Assembly: GCA_947570695.1 (NCBI GenBank)
Contig: CANOVB010000002.1
Span: forward strand, 265,992 to 329,706
Direction: 5' to 3'
Length of the DNA: 63,715 nt
DNA from: an uncultured Clostridium sp.
GTDB lineage: Bacteria; Bacillota; Clostridia; TANB77; CAG-508
Below the pieces are notes generated by a model. It had not been told where the DNA came from. It ran no database searches and was given only the letters and a program-made list of their open reading frames with translations. The first letter of the stretch is position 1, and the number at the start of each line of letters is the position of its first letter. The translations under genes and the position numbers were made by a program. This document shows positions 61,382-63,715 of this stretch, piece after piece.

Positions 61382-62170
61382 ATGAAAAAAGGAAATATTG
61401 CTTTAATTTTATTTAGAATAATGTCCATAATTATTGTAATAATATGCTTATGGCTTTTATATGATTGGAATCAAAATAATATTGAAAATGATGAAATGCA
61501 AGAAGAATTAACTTCATTTACAAAATTAATTAAAGAAAGAGATTTAATTGAAGTAGATCTTAGTGATGTTGTGTATGATCCTAAGACAGGAAAAAGAGAA
61601 TATACAGTATTATCAGTTGATTTTGAAGGATTAAGGGAGAGAAATTCAGATACAGTTGCATGGGTTAAATTAAACAATACAAATATTGACTTTCCGGTAG
61701 TAAAAGCAGAAGATAATAACTATTATTTAAAACGAAATTTTAATAGAAAATCAAACGGAGCAGGGTGGATATATGCAGACTATAGATGTTCATTTGATGA
61801 ATTAAGTAGAAACACAATTATATATGGGCATAATAGAAGAAATGGAACAATGTTTAGCAATATGAACTTATTGCTAGATAATGAATGGTTTGAAGATGAA
61901 AATAATACAAAATTTTATTTTAGTACAGCAAGTAATAATTATGTAGCAAAAATATTTTCTATATATTCAATGAAAGAAAGAAATGTATTTGTATCAGAGA
62001 GTTTTTCAAGCGATGAAGAATTTGAAAATTATATAAATGAAATTAAAGAACTTAGCAATTATGATTTTGATATAGAAGTTAATCCATCAGATAATATTAT
62101 TACACTTTGCACATGTGGAAATAATACAAATTATAGAATTTTATTACATGCAAAATTAGTAAAGGTTTAG
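61382..62170 (+). CDS. Class B sortase
   Basis: 262 residues from ATG 61382; the frame opens earlier (61337) but only the later ATG has GGTG upstream and a normal N terminus (MKKGNIALILFRIMS). A membrane anchor is followed by the sortase beta barrel: His150 in IIYGHNRRNG, catalytic Cys245 in ITLCTCGNNTNYR and Arg252. Class B sortases attach surface proteins or pilins to the wall. No substrate with an NPQTN- or LPXTG-like signal is in the window, and the giant protein lacks one. Confidence 0.92.
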   Translation: MKKGNIALILFRIMSIIIVIICLWLLYDWNQNNIENDEMQEELTSFTKLIKERDLIEVDLSDVVYDPKTGKREYTVLSVDFEGLRERNSDTVAWVKLNNTNIDFPVVKAEDNNYYLKRNFNRKSNGAGWIYADYRCSFDELSRNTIIYGHNRRNGTMFSNMNLLLDNEWFEDENNTKFYFSTASNNYVAKIFSIYSMKERNVFVSESFSSDEEFENYINEIKELSNYDFDIEVNPSDNIITLCTCGNNTNYRILLHAKLVKV

Positions 62171-62270
62171 AAAATAGATTAGTTTGGAATTTTATTAAAA
62201 AGAGAATATAGTATCATTTTTTAGTGATAATATATTCTTTTTTGTTTAATAGGAAGATGATTGGAAATTG

Positions 62271-62894
62271 CTATTTAATTTTTCCGAATACATCAAAAGG
62301 GAAAAATCTTAAAAGAACGATTCCTTCTATTTTTTCATAAGGAACGCAACCGAAAACTCTGCAATCAGTACTTTTAGACCTATTGTCTCCAATAGCGAAA
62401 ATATATCCATCAGGAACAGTGAAATCATAAAATACTTCTGAAACAGTTATAACATCATCAGCTAAATAATCTTCTTTTAATTCACTTCCATTTATATAAA
62501 TTTTACCATTTTCTATTTTTACATGCTCTCCAGGAAGACCTATAACTCTTTTTATAAAACTAGTTTTTGTTACCTCTAAACCGTAATACCAAAAACTTTG
62601 AAATATATTTTTCTTAGGAGAATTATATATAGCTACGGGATTAGATTGACTTGCCTCAAATTTTGAATAAGAAGCTTTACTAGGAGCTTCAAAAGTTATT
62701 ATATCACCACGATTAGGATACTTTTTTGTTATTTTAAAAGTTCTATTTAAAACTAATTTTTCATTTTCTTGAAGTGTTGGATACATAGAACTATGTTTTA
62801 CAGTTGTTGGAGTTCCAATAAAATGCTTAAAAATTATTGCAAGAACTAAAGCTATAACAATACAAAACATCCATTCAAGTATTTCTTTTTTCAT
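62271..62894 (-). CDS. lepB: Signal peptidase I
   Basis: 207 residues with one N-terminal membrane span (MFCIVIALVLAIIFKHFIG). Catalytic Ser36 lies in HSSMYPTL and the general base Lys115 in FIKRVIGLPGE; GDNRSKSTDCRVFGCVP (box E) completes the set. It cleaves signal peptides of exported proteins such as the giant surface protein. ATG 62894 follows AGGAGG. Convergent with sortase. Confidence 0.96.
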   Translation of the reverse strand: MKKEILEWMFCIVIALVLAIIFKHFIGTPTTVKHSSMYPTLQENEKLVLNRTFKITKKYPNRGDIITFEAPSKASYSKFEASQSNPVAIYNSPKKNIFQSFWYYGLEVTKTSFIKRVIGLPGEHVKIENGKIYINGSELKEDYLADDVITVSEVFYDFTVPDGYIFAIGDNRSKSTDCRVFGCVPYEKIEGIVLLRFFPFDVFGKIK

Positions 62895-63173
62895 TTTTTC
62901 CTCCTGATATAGAATAAAATTTGTTGTGAATTTCGATTAAAATCTTAAATATTATATCATAAAAGCGAGAATATCAACAATAATTTTTTGAGGTTTAAGT
63001 GTGTGTCTATATTTTTATATTTACAACGTGCAGCTAGCTATACAATGTCCAATTTTGAAAGCATTTTATAAATAACAAAATTAAGTTACTGCTTTAAAAA
63101 ATGAAAAGACACATAATTAAAATTTATGATTTAATATTGGTGATGAATTAAACATTAAAAGGAGATTTTAATT

Positions 63174-63245
63174 ATGCGCCAAGATAATAACAGCACTAAA
63201 GATAAACACTTAGATTATAGTGGGACAGTTTATAAACTATATTAA
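63174..63245 (+). CDS. Possible 23-aa peptide or transposase N-terminal remnant
   Basis: ATG 63174 follows AAAGGAG with good spacing and encodes MRQDNNSTKDKHLDYSGTVY plus KLY. The NNSTKDKHLDYS segment faintly resembles the N terminus of IS30-type transposases (KHLTYxDR), so this may be a relic; downstream DNA gives no continuation that I can see. Confidence 0.3.
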   Translation: MRQDNNSTKDKHLDYSGTVYKLY

Positions 63246-63547
63246 TAAAACGAAAGTTTAATATTATTAGTATAGTTGAAATTATTTGTTTAGCTATAAA
63301 TGTAAAATAGAAATAAAAGCAATATTAGAAAATATAGAATTTTTAGATGTGTGTAAATTGGTATTAAAAGTAATATTTTGAGATAATAAGGGGTGTGGTA
63401 TAGCAGAATCTATTATGGGGATATAATATTAGTTACGATGGTATATTTTTCTAAGTGTTGCATAAGATATATTAGATATAAAAAATAATATAAATTATTA
63501 AAAATATTTTAAAATGGCTTGAAATTAAAGAAAATTGAAAAAATGTA

Positions 63548-63576
63548 TTGACAATATATGTATGCAGTAGTATAAT
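63548..63576 (+). promoter_or_regulatory. Promoter of tRNA-fMet
   Basis: TTGACA 63548-63553, 17-base spacer, TATAAT 63571-63576: full consensus. Confidence 0.9.
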
Positions 63577-63592
63577 TAATATCGTCAAACAT

Positions 63593-63668
<76 letters not shown>

Positions 63669-63715
63669 ACGATTTAATCGTTCTAAATAGCTTGTATCAG
63701 TCGATACAGGCTATT

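Larger units (their letters stand above)
62895..63592. other. About 700-base region before tRNA-fMet
   Basis: Holds one 23-codon ORF at 63174 and the tRNA promoter. Otherwise AT-rich with no hairpin-plus-T-tract and no further supported ORF. Confidence 0.5.

Overview
The window is AT-rich DNA (roughly a quarter to a third G+C by eye) from a spore-forming low-GC Firmicute, most likely an uncultured gut-type member of the Clostridia. The evidence is a stage II sporulation protein R gene, a free-standing Spo0A C-terminal-type DNA-binding protein, VanW, LCP and sortase B envelope genes, dockerin and cohesin modules, and consistent sigma-A promoters (TTGACA, 17-base spacer, TATAAT-like). The genus is not determined. 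Every intact gene ends in TAA or TAG; I found no TGA stop.

Left part (1-16 kb). Three uncharacterised acidic proteins come first, followed by housekeeping genes: a YkpA/YbiT-type ABC-F ATPase, tex, a murA plus metallo-beta-lactamase-fold pair, spoIIR, a 988-residue fusion of a UDP-sugar pyrophosphorylase with a phosphosugar mutase, a TIGR01212-type radical SAM gene with an apparently leaderless promoter, and a tRNA-Lys/Glu/Thr cluster. Behind the tRNAs lies a compact unit that looks like a type I toxin-antitoxin pair: a 23-residue hydrophobic peptide with a converging antisense promoter.

Middle part (16-40 kb). This holds a frameshifted FAD/Rieske oxidoreductase, an SDR, a lone starch-binding-module protein, an S24-like regulator without its catalytic residues, a VanW protein with a long Lys/Glu-rich tail, HtrA, and a run made of DUF308, YwaF-like, response regulator, histidine kinase and C39-like protease genes. 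Two genes of richer G+C (a DUF1385-like protein and a polysaccharide deacetylase) flank that run. Next is an 8-kb gene for a 2663-residue secreted protein with NPCBM, a transglutaminase-like core, three F5/8C-containing repeats, ten Ig-like repeats, a cohesin and a dockerin.

Accessory region (40.3-53.2 kb). It lies between tRNA-Arg(ACG) and tRNA-Pro/tRNA-Arg(TCT). It contains three decayed genes, an Lsa-type ABC-F gene (probable antibiotic resistance), ogt, an IS3-family (IS150-group) element, a MobV mobilisation module, DUF3800 and DUF6076 genes, and two previously unannotated candidate small RNAs with good promoters and terminators. The second RNA is a three-way junction of about 75 nt lying convergent to the DUF3800 gene.

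Right part (53.2-63.7 kb). Core envelope genes: DUF5711, CvpA, LCP ligase, D-Ala-D-Ala carboxypeptidase, ComEA, an ArsC/Spx-like protein, a large polytopic membrane protein, sortase B and signal peptidase I, ending in an initiator tRNA-Met.
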